Assembly: GCF_009017415.1 (NCBI RefSeq) | Contig: NC_092408.1 | Coordinates: 1,984,001-2,048,000, forward strand | Source of the DNA: Aspergillus flavus | Lineage: Eukaryota > Ascomycota > Eurotiomycetes > Eurotiales > Aspergillaceae | Reading direction: 5' to 3' | DNA length: 64,000 nucleotides | In this document: positions 46,405 to 58,724 of the stretch, piece after piece | Numbering within the stretch: the stretch's first letter is position 1 | How the letters are laid out: each line of letters opens with the position of its first letter | Program-made: the position numbers and the translations under genes | Notes under the pieces: model-generated | Databases searched by the model: none | Told to the model about the DNA's origin: nothing | What the model saw: the letters and a program-made list of their open reading frames with translations, nothing else

Positions 46405-48784
46405 ATGTCGTCCGATACAGATACAGGTTTGCTAGCTTCGAACTCTTGGAAGTGGACAAGTTTGCTGATGGCAATACCAGGCGCAGAGTCTAGACCTACT
46501 GGTCTGCTAGATGCAATCAAGCGTCTTGAGGCAGGTAAGATCACCATCTATGTCTCACGGAAACACGGGAAGGTATACGTTTCTCTGGGCTAAATCCCTC
46601 TTGCAGTTGCTTTCGTGCCCTCTAAGCAACGTGATACGGATGCTGGAGAACTGGCTAAAACGATTGCTACGCACGCGTATGAGGGCGGTCTTTCCCAGAT
46701 CGCGCTTGAGCGTTTGGTTAAGATTACCACGACACGCAGTCAACTTGACCAAGGTACAATCACTACACTTATTAAGAATCTGTATCCGGTGGAAAGTGTG
46801 CCGTCCAGCCTCGTCACGCAGATTGTGGGTTGTCTCGGTCCGAACAAGAACAAACCATCACCTGCGACACAGTCTTTACTCTTGCGATGGCTGATCATGG
46901 TACATGAATTTCTTGCTGATAGGTCTCACTTATCCAAGCTTTATGCTGTGCTTTTTAACCATCTAGACATGATAAGCCTGCGCAAACCTATATGTCATCT
47001 TCTTTCCCTGGTCACACGGCGCAAGCATGTTAAGCCATTTAGGATACAAGCCCTTATGGAACTGGTGGTTACTTCTGGTGGCGATGAGAGAGAGCTTGTT
47101 ACATTACTCAAAGTCTTCAAGAACTACTGCCCCGATATCATTGTTGGGGACCTGGGTGTATCTGGGAGGAAGGGACTGTTCTTCAAGCATCCAGACCCTG
47201 AATGGTCCAGCCATGTGAGGCTTCTCCAAGACACAAATATGGAAAGGCTACAGGCTACTCAGCCCGCAAACTTTCAAGTGGTGCACCGTGGAATATCAAA
47301 AAGGAGCAAAATGGAGGTTCTTGTACCGGATGTCCAGACTTCACGTGTCTCCTATGGCCGCACATCATTAGAAGAACTCCGTGGTGTTGACCACTTTGTT
47401 GACAAGCTTGACAAAATTGAGTTACCAAACCAGATCATATCGATGATTGGAGATGGTATCGCTCAAAAATACTTGTTTCTTGTCCAACCTACGTCTGCTA
47501 GCCACCGTTTGGATGATTGGTGGGGAAGCTTCTTTAACGAAAACTTGGAGGATGCTGAAGATAGAGATGAGAAACTCGAGTCCTTGAGCTACATAATGTC
47601 TCTTGCTGTGGGCTACGTACAATACACAAAGGTACGAAATTGCACCTGGATAATTATTGTTTCAACACTGAAGAACATACTAGGAGATTCCTCCCCCGGT
47701 TGCCACTTTCTTGAAATCGTATCTTCTATCATGGAACGGGAGAGATTTGAGAGAGCAAATATTCTACCTTCTCGAATACCTTGATATCGAGGATTATGAC
47801 TCTATACAACATGATTTCTTGATGCCACTCGAATATGCCGTACTTACGGACAAATTGTTTCCCAGATCTAGCCTCTTAGACTTCTATGCTTCCATTATTC
47901 GCCAATGGGGTGTTAGATTAAGGACCCAGCCCTTCACTTTGGAAGAATCCAAACCACTGGCCCGTCTGATCTCACATGCAGAGCTATTGGCGCTGTCTAT
48001 TCTCGAATGCCCTGCAGCTGCTCAGCAGGCACCTACTGACAATGTGGAGAGCCCAAAACCTGCCGCCTTATCTGTCACGGAGTTTTATTGTGTTTTAGCT
48101 GAATTATTTTCGCATTCAAACCTAAACGGAAACATCCGTATTGCGATTCCATTGGCTCCCACCGTCTACACACTTATCTTCACTCCCATCAATTCCATTA
48201 TTTCGATCATGGGTTCCGTGCTTGCCAGCTATAAATCGGCCTTCGAGGCATCCTTGACTTCTCAGGTGCTTCAAACCCCGGGTTCTGCCGAATCACTCTA
48301 TCCAACCCAGTTGGTTGGTCAATTCAACGGCTACATCATGGATATTTGTAACCTTATATGGCGAAACCGAGGCCTCAATGGCGAGGATCCCAACGCATTA
48401 GGCTGTTTGATACCTGCTCCTACAATCGCTGCACTCACGCAATATGTCCGGGATGCAACAGACAGCGCTCGAGAAAGGAAGAGGGAGGCAGCGTTTACCT
48501 ACAATCTGTCTTCGATATTCTCTCTTAGCCATAATGTTGCACTCTGTAATATGTCCGCTGCGTGCTTCGCTGATATCGAGGAGGAAAGCGATCTCAGCGA
48601 AAATCAGCCAAGGCTAAAGAGACCAGTAACCCAGAAAGCACTTAGTGCCTTGGAGAAGGAAGGCGGCATTAAGGTTGCTTGGCAGGAATACAGGGTGCGA
48701 ATGTTGGACTGGCTGGAGGCGACAGGAAGTATTGGCATTGGAAGCTTAATGCGGAGCACGATGAAGGCCTTACGGAAAGAATGA
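46405..48784 (+). CDS. mis6: Inner kinetochore protein Mis6/CENP-I
   Basis: Mis6/CENP-I is an inner kinetochore (CCAN) subunit that supports CENP-A loading. Exons are 46405..46534, 46607..47631 and 47684..48784, 751 aa; introns are 72 and 52 bp. Characteristic segments are GGLSQIALERLVKITT, LRWLIMVHEFLADRSHLSKL, LYAVLFNHLDMISLRKPICHLLSLVTRRKHVKPFR (split by position, not by intron), and after the second intron EIPPPVATFLKSYLLSWNGRD. The sequence is helical throughout with no other domain. The ATG at 46405 (MSSDTDTG) was chosen because it lies just before the first conserved helix. Confidence 0.9.
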
Positions 48785-48956
48785 TCGGATGACAGTATCA
48801 TGAAATGACACCTATCCTCCCAACTAGTGCAGCCCGCCCAAGGAACCTAATAAGCGCTCTATTTCTACTGTACATCTATTATGTATTCTATAATCACTAC
48901 TGCATACTATACAGGTGTCGTAAGTGGGACATAAACTGGGAAGAGTATACCTATCA

Positions 48957-49884
48957 TCAGAGCTGTTGGGTAGTGTTGAGATAGATATCTCGAACGCTCG
49001 ACTCCTCACGAAGGGTACTGAGGATGTCCTCTATTTCCCTCACATGTTCATCCTCCGTCAGTTCGACCAGCGTGTCTCGGTTCGGATCCCAAATTATTTC
49101 TAATTCTTCAATTGTGAGCTGAGATGACTTTGTCAAAGCTTCACCCACACTCTTTGTTTCTGTTGGCTCTGTGAACACGATGAGACGGCCTTCTTCATCT
49201 GCCGTAATGTCCATAGCGCCAGCTTCAATAGCCTGATCAAGATAGTCATCTGGATTTAGACCGTCTTTCTTTTCGAATATTATCCTCCCCTTCTTTTCAA
49301 AGAGATACGTAGTCGGAGTGACGGTTCCACCGGCATCTTTGATAGCATAGCGGAGATCTTGCAAGATGCGCGCCTTCTGGTCAGTTTGACATTCGATAAC
49401 GGCTGCAACGGAATGGGGCAGTATAGCCTCGATGGTAACTTGCTCGAGAGCCTCGCCAGTTACACTTATACCCTGGCCCCTTGCAATTGCTGCCTCAATC
49501 ACGGTCTTTGGAATTCCGGCTCGTTTTGCGTTCGAGAGGGCAAGGGTCAGCCGAGGATTGAACTTGGTATCCGCTCCCCACACTAATGATAATCATTAGC
49601 TTGTGCATATTATGAAAGCGGGGTCATTTACAAAGCATACTTTGCGTCGCGCTACTGATTTCCTTGCCGATAATTTGGCGCTCCTTACTTTTCGCCTTGT
49701 CATTCTTTGCCTTGTCATGTTTGATCTGGGACCATCGATTATGTCCCGCGAACGAAGGAGAACTGCTGGCGAAGCCACGACAACAGTAGCACACCGATTG
49801 GGGGCGCGCACATTTCCGGAGCAAGTCTCTGTTCAGAATTGCGGTCATTGTCAAGGTTTTGCCGAGCAATGAAGGCGCATACAT
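48957..49884 (-). CDS. YebC/TACO1-family mitochondrial translation factor
   Basis: This belongs to the YebC/DUF28 family; human TACO1 and yeast Dpc29 act in translation of mitochondrial mRNAs. Exons are complement(49641..49884, 48957..49582), 289 aa; the 58-bp intron splits the Met codon of MWGADTKFNP. The conserved core starts at GHNRWSQIKHDKAKNDKAKS and continues with RLTLALSNAKRAGIPKTVIE, IECQTDQKARILQDLRYAIK and EAGAMDITADEEG. A basic, Ser/Cys-containing leader precedes it and reads as a mitochondrial presequence. Two in-frame ATGs occur, at 49884 and 49848; the second (MTAILNRDLLRK) would give 277 aa and looks equally good as a presequence start. Confidence 0.93.
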
Positions 49885-50144
49885 GAGAATGTTAATGTTC
49901 TATGCTGGCCCTATCTATGGATTTCCGGCCCGACATTTTCTCCGGCGCCCACCCCCGGACGGAGGTTGTGGCCAGGTGCCCCGAGAAGGGGTCCCGTCTC
50001 CGATATACTACGAAAGTATCCCGTATTTAGACAAGACAATCATTAATTTCGCCGCACATACCATCATCTTCCCTTATCCTTAATTTAGATATTCCTCTCA
50101 GGGAAACCTTATAGGTGTTGCCCTGATCGGAACTATCGACTTCA

Positions 50145-53100
50145 ATGTCTTCATCTGAAACCGCCGCACGTACTTCCTCCGACAATGCGCCCCCCCGAGC
50201 GGAGCTGGATATCACCAAGCTCCATGCCCTCCCCTCCGAACAGCAGGACCTTTACCTCCTCACATTCACATCGGACCTAGTACAGTATATTTCAGGACTG
50301 GAAAAACCGCAGATTTCGGCACAGCAGAAATCTCTGAAAAAGGAGTTGTTCAAAATACTTACCCTTTCCTCGCCGACGATCACGCGAGTTGTGCGCAACA
50401 ATCTGGGACGATGTTTTGGAGCTATATTCAGCAAAGGTGATCGCGGGACACTTTTCGAAACAGTCACTGATTTGCTTGGGCTTTTGAATGCGGGCAAGCA
50501 CGAAGAGCTTAGAACTAAATTCGCTGCGGCTCACTGTTTGGGCGAGGTATTCGCGGTCGCCGGTGAAAGTGTCTTTGCGCAAGCGGGCATTGTCATTTCC
50601 AGCTTGCTCAAACTGTTGAAGAACTCCAGTAATCATACTGGCCTGCGCGGGTCCATTTTTGCAGTATTACGGAAGGTGGTTGTTGGTGTGGGCATTCCAG
50701 TGGATGAAGCGGCGGCCCGAGATATTTGGAAGCAGGCTCGCAATGCAGCCACCGGAGATAAATCGACATTCGTCCAGGTTCATGCCTGCCGATGCTTAGA
50801 GCAGCTAGTGAACACAACGCCGTTCTTCGATAATGCAAATGACTTCGATCACGTCAAGACAGTCACCTGGAAAGTTATTGACAGCCCAGCCGCTCCTGTC
50901 AGACATGCTGCTGCGGCTTGCCTGGCGCGAGCGCTAGCGAAACTGCATGCCACGGACGCCAAGGTTACTCCAATGCCCAAATCTAAGAAAGCAAAGAGAC
51001 AATCGAAAAAGCCAGCACCGCGCCCTGGAGAGGATGAGGAAGAGGCGGAGGTCTCTGAGTCGTCCTTATCCAAGAAACCCGAGTCGCGCCTGTTCTTCCT
51101 TCTACCCGACCTTCTTCGCCAGCTATCCACCCAATATTTGCGCGGCACAACGTCCAATCGTTCACGTGCAGGCATTGCAGTCTGTTATAAACATGTCCTG
51201 CGGATTTTGGGCAACAAGTTCGTTGAAGAACGCTATGGTGAAATTGCAAACCATCTTCTTTTTGACCTCCTGAACCACCCAACTGTTACATATAATCGAT
51301 TCAGGCTTCTCATGACGAGAAAGTTTGTCAAAAGTATCTTGGAGGACACCGTTGGCCGTGAGTCACTTAGTGAAAACAGCCAGCTCAATGCTTCGAAGTG
51401 GTTAATCAACGAAGTTCTTAAGGACTACCCTCAAGTCATCCAGGAACGTCGTGAACCTAGCAAATACACGTTGACTAGTGCTCTTAGTGCACTATCCTCT
51501 TTAATTTTATCTCTTGGCTCTGCCTTTGTGTCCCTAGCTGAGCCCTGTCGTGAAGCCCTCCTCCAGGTCCTTCCTCATCCCAGCTATACCGTGCAGATAC
51601 ATGCCGCACACTGCCTGCGCAACTTTGTACTTGCCTGTCCTCATCAGATGTTGTCGTGTGTTACGATTTGTCTGAATAGCTTGAACAGGGAGGTCGGGCA
51701 ACTTTCTACACCCCGCCAAGCGCCGCGACGCTGCGTCGGTTATGCGAATGGGTTGTCAGCCATGTTGAGTACCTCTAGACTGCAGCCGCTTTACGGCTCT
51801 GTCGAGGTGTATTCTCGGGTATTCACTCAAGCAACAGATCTCCTGAAGACGAGCAGCAACTCCGAACTGCGTGCCGCGAGTACACAAATCCAGGTTGCTT
51901 GGATATTGATCGGAGGCCTAATGCCCCTGGGGCCTAGCTTCGTGAAAATACACCTGTCGCAGTTGATGCTCCTATGGAAAAATGCACTCCCCAAGCACTT
52001 AGGCAAAGATAATTTCGCTCAGCGCGGGAACTTGGAGATGAGTTTCCTTGCCCACGTCAGGGAATGTGCATTGGGATCGTTGTTAGCATTCCTAGAGTTT
52101 AATAGCAAATTGATCACGGCAGACGGCGCGAGGAGAATCGCTACCATGCTACAGAACACTGTTGGCTTTCTTGATGACCTGCCCCGACAGAAGTCCGTAA
52201 CGGATATCTCTCAGCGTCTTCATCCTTCTCTGCAACTTCATGATATTGCGACCATGGTTCGGCGGCGTGTACTGCAGTGCTTCTCTAAGCTGATTCATGT
52301 TCACCCTCTCAGCCATGGAGATGTAATCTCTCAGACCAGTCTCTTAAGTTTGGCTATATCGTCTTTTGCTGAGCCAGAGTCCGCCCAGTCCGGTCCTCTT
52401 GAAAGCTCAATTGCGGCTTCTACAGCGCAGTTCGAGAGTTTGTGGGATCTAAATGACAACTTTGCTTTTGGGTTAACTGGATTGGCGAGGGAGTACGTTC
52501 GTGTGACGCTGTCCGGAAAGCATGAGAATGACAATGGACCGGCTTGGTCAGCAGTCGAATCAGCAGACCAGGCTATCGATGATGCTGTAAGTATACCAGG
52601 TTTCCCTAGAGCTAGTTCAGGTAGAACTGACCTATCAAGTTAACTTTCCCGATTTGTCAAGGGAGTGAGCATGACTCTGCCCTTCTATATGCTTCAAGAC
52701 ATGGCGGCTGTTTGCTAGCCGATCCGCATTCTACTGGTGTTGTCAATGCTGCTATTGAGCTCTTCTCCGTTGCTATTCCATTACACGCTCCTAAAGTACA
52801 AGAAAGTAGCGTAGAGCAGATTGCAACCTTCCTTTCTTCTTCAAGCTTGCAGCGCAACCCCGGTCGCAGAGCTGCCATGGTAGTCAACATCGCCGTGGCA
52901 TTGCTTGAGGCTTTGAAAGTTGCCCTGAAAGATTCTAATCCGATGAGTGGAAAACTCAACCCTACGACTGACAAGATATTGCAAGAGCTGTTACAGGTAG
53001 GGTGCTCCGAAGCCTGTGTGATGAATCAATGAACTAACTGTCTTAGAAATTTGTAACCGACGCTGACCCAGTTGTTCGAACCATTGGGGTGGAAGCTCTC

Positions 53101-56100
53101 GGAAGACTGTGTGAGAGTTCTGGAAACACTTTCACTACCTCGCAGATCAACTGGCTTGTCGACACAATAGTAGACAACAGAGAGCCCAATGCTCGTGCTG
53201 GCTGTGCTGCGGCCTTGGGTTGCATTCATTCTCAGGTCGGGGGCATGGCAGCTGGTCTGCACCTCAAAACTATCGTGGGCGTCCTAATGTCATTGTGCAA
53301 TGATCCCCACCCCGTGGTCCATTTCTGGGCGCTTGGTGGGCTGGAAAGAGTAGCTAACTCTGCGGGCTTGACATTTTCGCCTTTTGTCTCAAGCTCGCTC
53401 GGTATGCTTGCTCAAGTATATTACGCAGATACCCATAACGAGGAGTGTGCTACCCTCGCAACCTCTAATATCGAAATGTCTTACCTTACGCCTATAGTCA
53501 TAAGCCGTTGCGTGGATTCTTTGATCAACGTTTTGGGTCCCGATCTGCAGGACATTGCCAAAACGCGCAACCTTATACTCACTCTTCTCCGGCAGTTTCA
53601 GTTGGAGGATAACCCGGCTTTAGTTACTGAAAGCTCTAAATGCCTGGATCATTTGTCACTTTATGCTCCCAATTACGTGGATTACTCAGGATATGTGAAA
53701 CGTCTGCAGACCGAACTCGCTGCCGATAACCCGTTAATGAGGGATGTGGCCATTGGAGGACTGAGTAACCTCATGAAGCGGGACTCACTATCGGTTCTGA
53801 AAGCTGCACCGGCCCTAGAGGAGGAGATCTGGCTTGCATTCGACGATACTCCAGATAATGCGAACCTTAAGAGCATGATTCAAGACTGGTTGCAGCAGAC
53901 TGCTCTTGAAGAGACTGAGCTGTGGGTACAACGCTTCCATAACACATTGACAAAGACTCGTGGTAAGGTGGAAGAGCCACCTCCCACGCCAGCTGCCAAA
54001 TCTGCTGTCAATGATATACCGGACGATGAAGTTGCTGGCTTTGCATCCGCCATTGCCGGGGCTGGGCAGTCAGACAACGTAAATGAAGCTGCCCCTGGAC
54101 AAGAACTATTGAAATGGCAAACTCGCAATTTCGTCCTCAGTTGTCTTAGCGAGCTTTTGGCAACGGTAGAGCAAGAGATCTTGCCTGATCAGACAATTCC
54201 TGCTGAGCTGGCCCTGCAACAGAGAGTGGGGGATATTGTGAGGATGGCCTTCTCTGCCTCTACTGCCAACGTGATCGAACTGCGAGTATGGGGACTCAAA
54301 ATCCTCGATCAAGTCCTTAGGGTAAGTTTATATGTCACTCGACGCTTGTCATCTAACTGACACCCTTTCCAGATGTTTGGCAAGACTCCAGATCCAGATT
54401 TCACAGAAGCATCTCTCCTAGAGCAATACCAAGCGCAAATCGGTTCTGCACTTACGCCAGCATTTGCAGCGGATTCTTCCCCGGAGCTGGCATCGGGGGC
54501 CATCAATGTCTCGGCGACCTTCATTGCAACAGGAATTGTCACAAACGTAGACCGGATGGGCAGGATATTGAAGTTACTAGTGCTGGGTCTTGAGAACTTC
54601 TCAAGTGAGTCGCGAGATTAATTGTTATCAATATATTTGCTAACTAATATTGTACAGAAAATCCGGACACTACTGAGATTGGAGACTTGAAGGGTCTCAA
54701 CTCAAATGCCAGGGTTATGGTCAAGATGGCGCTGTATTCTGCTTGGGCTCGGCTTCAAATAGCAAGTATTGAGCAAGATTACTTGAATGAGGTAGTCCAG
54801 TCTCATCTCGCCAAACTAACTCCGCTGTGGCTTTCTTCCCTTCAAGAATATGCCCGCCTACGGTTCGAACCAGACATATCTGGTAGCTTAGGAACCGGGC
54901 CACTGAGCAACGACTTGGACGAGGTATATGCTGCATTGAATCGAGAGACTCTTCTGAAGGTCAGCCACTCACGCCTAAATCATCAGCGTCTCATTGTACA
55001 GAAGCTGACCTTATGTATAGTTCTATCAAGACACTTGGCTGAGCCTCGTTGATGCCATCGCGGGCTTAGTGGAGAAGGATATCGATTTCGTCTTCGACGC
55101 GTTGGACGGAAAAATGAAACCAGATGAGGAACCCGTTGAGAAGTCTCAGGACGAAGAGGATGTAACAAACGAAGAGACAAAGGGTAAAGGAAACGACATT
55201 AATTACCGCGATGAACCAGTTGCATTCTTCTTCGTTCTATTCGGGTTGGCATTCGAAGCCCTTGTTGACCAGTCTACTACGGCGTCGCAGAGACTAGAGA
55301 TTCTCCAGGCTCTCAAGCGGATTCTCCGCCCAATAATATCTGGAAATGCCATCTATCAGGAAGCTATTTTCTCGGAGACAATGGATTCCCTTGACCGTCT
55401 CGCGTTGACTGAAGGGACACCCATCCAGAATGTCATCGTTGAAATAGCGCGTAACTTGTCTCTGGATCATCCCTCTGCAAAGGGAAGCGAGGGGCGAAGC
55501 GACCACCTGTCCGATGATATTGAGCAGCTTTTCGAGCTGACTAAAAGCATTATCCTTGTTCTTGCCGGGCTACTGCCGAACCTTCGTGAATCGGTGCCTC
55601 TCGCGCGGTTCAATGTGGGATCCGATGATGCTCTATCACTCATCCGCCTCGCCTTGTCATCACTCGTGAACGTCGCATCCATTTTCCCGTCCATCATTCG
55701 CAATGACCTTAACGCATGCATCCTACACATATTCACCACTATTCTTGCTACTGGGCTATGCCAATCGGAAGTCGTTCCTCAAGCGCTTCCAATTTTCAAA
55801 CATTTTATTCAAAGTATAAGTCATCCGGACGATGTTGGGCCAGAAAAGTCTGGCAACTTTCACGTGGTCGCACGTCAATTGCGCGGCTGCCTCACACGTT
55901 TCCTCACAACTCTCACAATTGCCCAGCGTCGCGAGTCCGAGTCCTCTTTGCCTTGCGCCAAGAACACGCTTTTGGCGATCACTATCTTATTAACTACTGG
56001 AGGCCATGTCCTCCCTCCAAATGACCCCACTATTGTCCGCATCCTCAATGAGTTCTTAGATTGTCTTCAGGATGTCGGTCTCGCAAACGTTGCGGCAGGC

Positions 56101-56574
56101 TGTCTCCGATCAATCCTTCTGGCATCAACAGGATCTCTCACAGACGAAGTCATTGCCAGATACTTGTTCCCTCGCCTGATCGCCTTCGTAGTCGGCTGCC
56201 CTATGGAAAATGGCGACGTCCCCAATGACCCAGAGAATTCAAGAACCGTCATCGCACGCACACTAGTTTCCTACGTTAGCATTGCCAGTGATATACCCAC
56301 TGCCCTTTCCATAGTCATGTCCACCCTCATTGCACGTGGAAAGAGAGAAGGACAAGCCGTTTACCAAGAGACAGCTGCTCACTTACTGGAACTCGCCAAG
56401 ACGGACCAGTCAGTATTCCGGTCTCTTGTAGCTACGATGGCTCCAGAACAGAAAGCGCTTCTCGAGGATATCCTTCGAAGTGTGAATATTGACTCTGGCG
56501 CCAATAAGAGTACCAGAGACAGTGTGCAAGCTCAGCAGAATGAGCCTAGTATTGCCTTGAGATTTGATTTCTAG
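50145..56574 (+). CDS. laa1: HEAT-repeat protein Laa1 (HEATR5 family)
   Basis: Laa1 is a large AP-1 accessory protein that helps localise clathrin adaptor AP-1 at the trans-Golgi and endosomes. Six exons: 50145..52586, 52640..52996, 53047..54321, 54373..54604, 54658..54959 and 55021..56574, 2,053 aa, the usual size for the family. Introns are 50 to 61 bp. HEAT repeats run through most of the length (for example HAAHCLRNFVLACPHQML and VQVHACRCLEQLVNTTPF). N-terminal landmarks are LVQYISGLEK and RTKFAAAHCLGEVFAVAGESV; a central one is FVTDADPVVRTIGVEALGRL. A short basic/acidic insert lies near 290-310 (SKKAKRQSKK). It diverges from the TACO1-like gene over 260 bp. Confidence 0.93.
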
Positions 56575-57036
56575 AGCTTTAGAGACTCTCTGTTGTGTGT
56601 TTCTCTGGGCTTTTCCTCTTTTTGCCTTCATCCCCCAAACTGTCTTCATGTTTGTGATATGTCGACTCCTAACGAATCCCTATTTTGATATATGTATGTT
56701 CGAATAATAATACTATGAACGAAGTCTATAAACGATTTTCGTCCTTGATTTTCCTTGATTCGGACGTATTAAGTAGGTTGCCTTTCAAATTGGAAAAGTC
56801 TTGGATATATGTGTACATGTAGAGGCGGCAGGTACTCTGCGGCGAAGGAATGATTCGATGAAAGTCTATATCTATATTCCGACTGGAAGCGTGACCCTGG
56901 GGTATCGAAGATAAACGTAGAAAAGGGGCGAGTCCAGTGCATCGGAGTAGTGAATGTTTAACCGAGCACAAGTGTATTTTACGTGCAGTTACAAAGGAAA
57001 AGTAAGAATTACCAATGAGGCCATAAAGGAGCGCCC
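56575..57036. other. Convergent intergenic region laa1 / Fmp32-like gene
   Basis: The 3' regions of two convergent genes, AT-rich. Nothing else is recognised. Confidence 0.45.
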
Positions 57037-58380
57037 TTAACCCAGAGATTCGGTGAGATGCACCTCTGGAACTGGCACGGCAGAGCCAATAATGGGTTCC
57101 TTCGCTGCCTGTTTCTCTATAGCCTTTTTAGACGATGCCTTTTTCTTCTTCTCAGCGGCGTCCTGTGCCTTGCGTGATGAGTAGAATTTGAGAAATGAGA
57201 TGATCATGACTATGTCCGGTCAGCATCTAGAAGACTCGATAAGAAAATGAGGGGACATACAAGCGCTTGCGGCAATAGCGAATGCGGCCCTTCTCGTCAG
57301 AATCCAACGTAGACCCTCAATCTCACTTTTACCGTCGCTGTTCAGCGAGACCGTGATCTTATAGTTAAGTTCCTGGACCGAGGTATCTATGCTTCGCTGT
57401 TGCTCTCGCGTTGTCATCTTATGGTCGTTGAACATCGCCTTAATATCGTCTTTCAAACCGGCAAGCTCTTGGTTCGTTCGCTGGGAGAGAATATCGGCTT
57501 CGTGTTGAAGCTGTGTACGCGACGCACGCTGTCGCTGCATTTCGGAGTTCCGAGCGGTCTGCAAGGATGATTGGAGCTCCGAGCAAGCCGCCTTGAATAG
57601 ATATGATTCGTTCTCAACGTCGGACTTAGAAGTCAAGTTCTGCCTCGCCATATCGAGATTGTTATGCAAGATATTCCGAACTGCTTTCATGATTGTGACA
57701 GACTGGTCTTCCGTAAAACCACCTTTGGAGAGATCACGGACTAGGGAGTAGGTATCGAAATGATGGATATAGGGGGGCGGTGCCAAATGTGGTTTACCAT
57801 CAGGAGTGGCCGCACCGGACGGCATCAAATAGGAGGAGGGAGAAGGCATATGAAGGACACCATCGAGAGGGTCTGGTCTATTAGGAGGCTCATGTCGCTC
57901 TTCGTGTCGCTCTTCTCCAACATTCTCGGTCGGAGAGGCGGAGAACGGCTCGACGTCGTGGCTTTCGCTTATAGATTCCTCGTGCGGAGTGGGCTCGTCC
58001 GTTTGCTTTTTATCACTAGACTCTGATGTCTCTTGATCCTTTGCTTGGGAAGACGCTTCCGGGATGTTACTTTTGGTATCCTGGGGGGGCGATTTTTCGG
58101 GAGGGGCGGTGTTCAGTGGAGTGTTGGTATCTTTCGGCGCTGGCTGTGGCACTTGCGTCTGACTCAATTCATCTTTAGGTCGTGATGGAGGCGGCAAGTT
58201 CGCCTCTGCAGCAGGCCCGTATCGTCGATGGTATGTTTCTTGAGCCCGCCGTCGAGTGGTATGGAAAGGAGCGTGGCCGTTCTTGGACGGGATTCGTACG
58301 GAGCGATGGGTAGCGGGTTCGCATGAACGTACGGCGCGCATCAAGTTCGGGTAGAGGAAGGGTAGCCTCGGGGTAGCCAT
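57037..58380 (-). CDS. Mitochondrial coiled-coil protein of the DUF1640 family (Fmp32/CCDC90-like)
   Basis: The family (yeast Fmp32, human CCDC90A/B) consists of inner-membrane proteins linked to complex IV assembly and, in animals, the calcium uniporter. Exons are complement(57261..58380, 57037..57209), 430 aa; the intron 57210..57260 splits a Phe codon. The N-terminus (LYPNLMRAVRSCEPATHRSVRIPSK, read in parts) is basic and free of acidic clusters, as a presequence. Residues about 60-190 are Pro/Glu/Ser-rich and disordered. The DUF1640 core is HHFDTYSLVRDLSKGGFTED, then a coiled coil to about 365. One membrane helix follows (RRAAFAIAASAFMIISFLKF) and a short Lys-rich tail. The exact role in this fungus is open. 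Confidence 0.87.
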
Positions 58381-58724
58381 GGTGAAGAGAACGATTATGG
58401 AGTTTGTCCAAGGAAAGACAGTGTGGGAAACATGGAGCAGGTGTGGCGGATGAATCAGTCACCAGAAGCATTCCGTTTTCCCGCGGCCAACTGATGCAGT
58501 ACCCGGAAACGTGACGTGAGCGGTGAGAGTCCCCCGCGGAAACCACTATACCTGGCTGGGATTAGCGTATCACAGCCGCATCTTATCGTCATTAAGGTAT
58601 CTGCTGCTTACCGCATCGCATATTACGGAGTACGTAGCAGATATCCATTCTTCAATACTATATACAAACGGACTTCTTCTGGCAGTATCTGCCTCTCTAT
58701 ATCTCGGAATAGAAATATGGTAGC
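58381..58724. promoter_or_regulatory. Fmp32-like upstream region / cog1 3' region
   Basis: A 344-bp spacer between minus-strand genes. It holds one TACGGAGTA-type motif at 58624-58633. Confidence 0.45.
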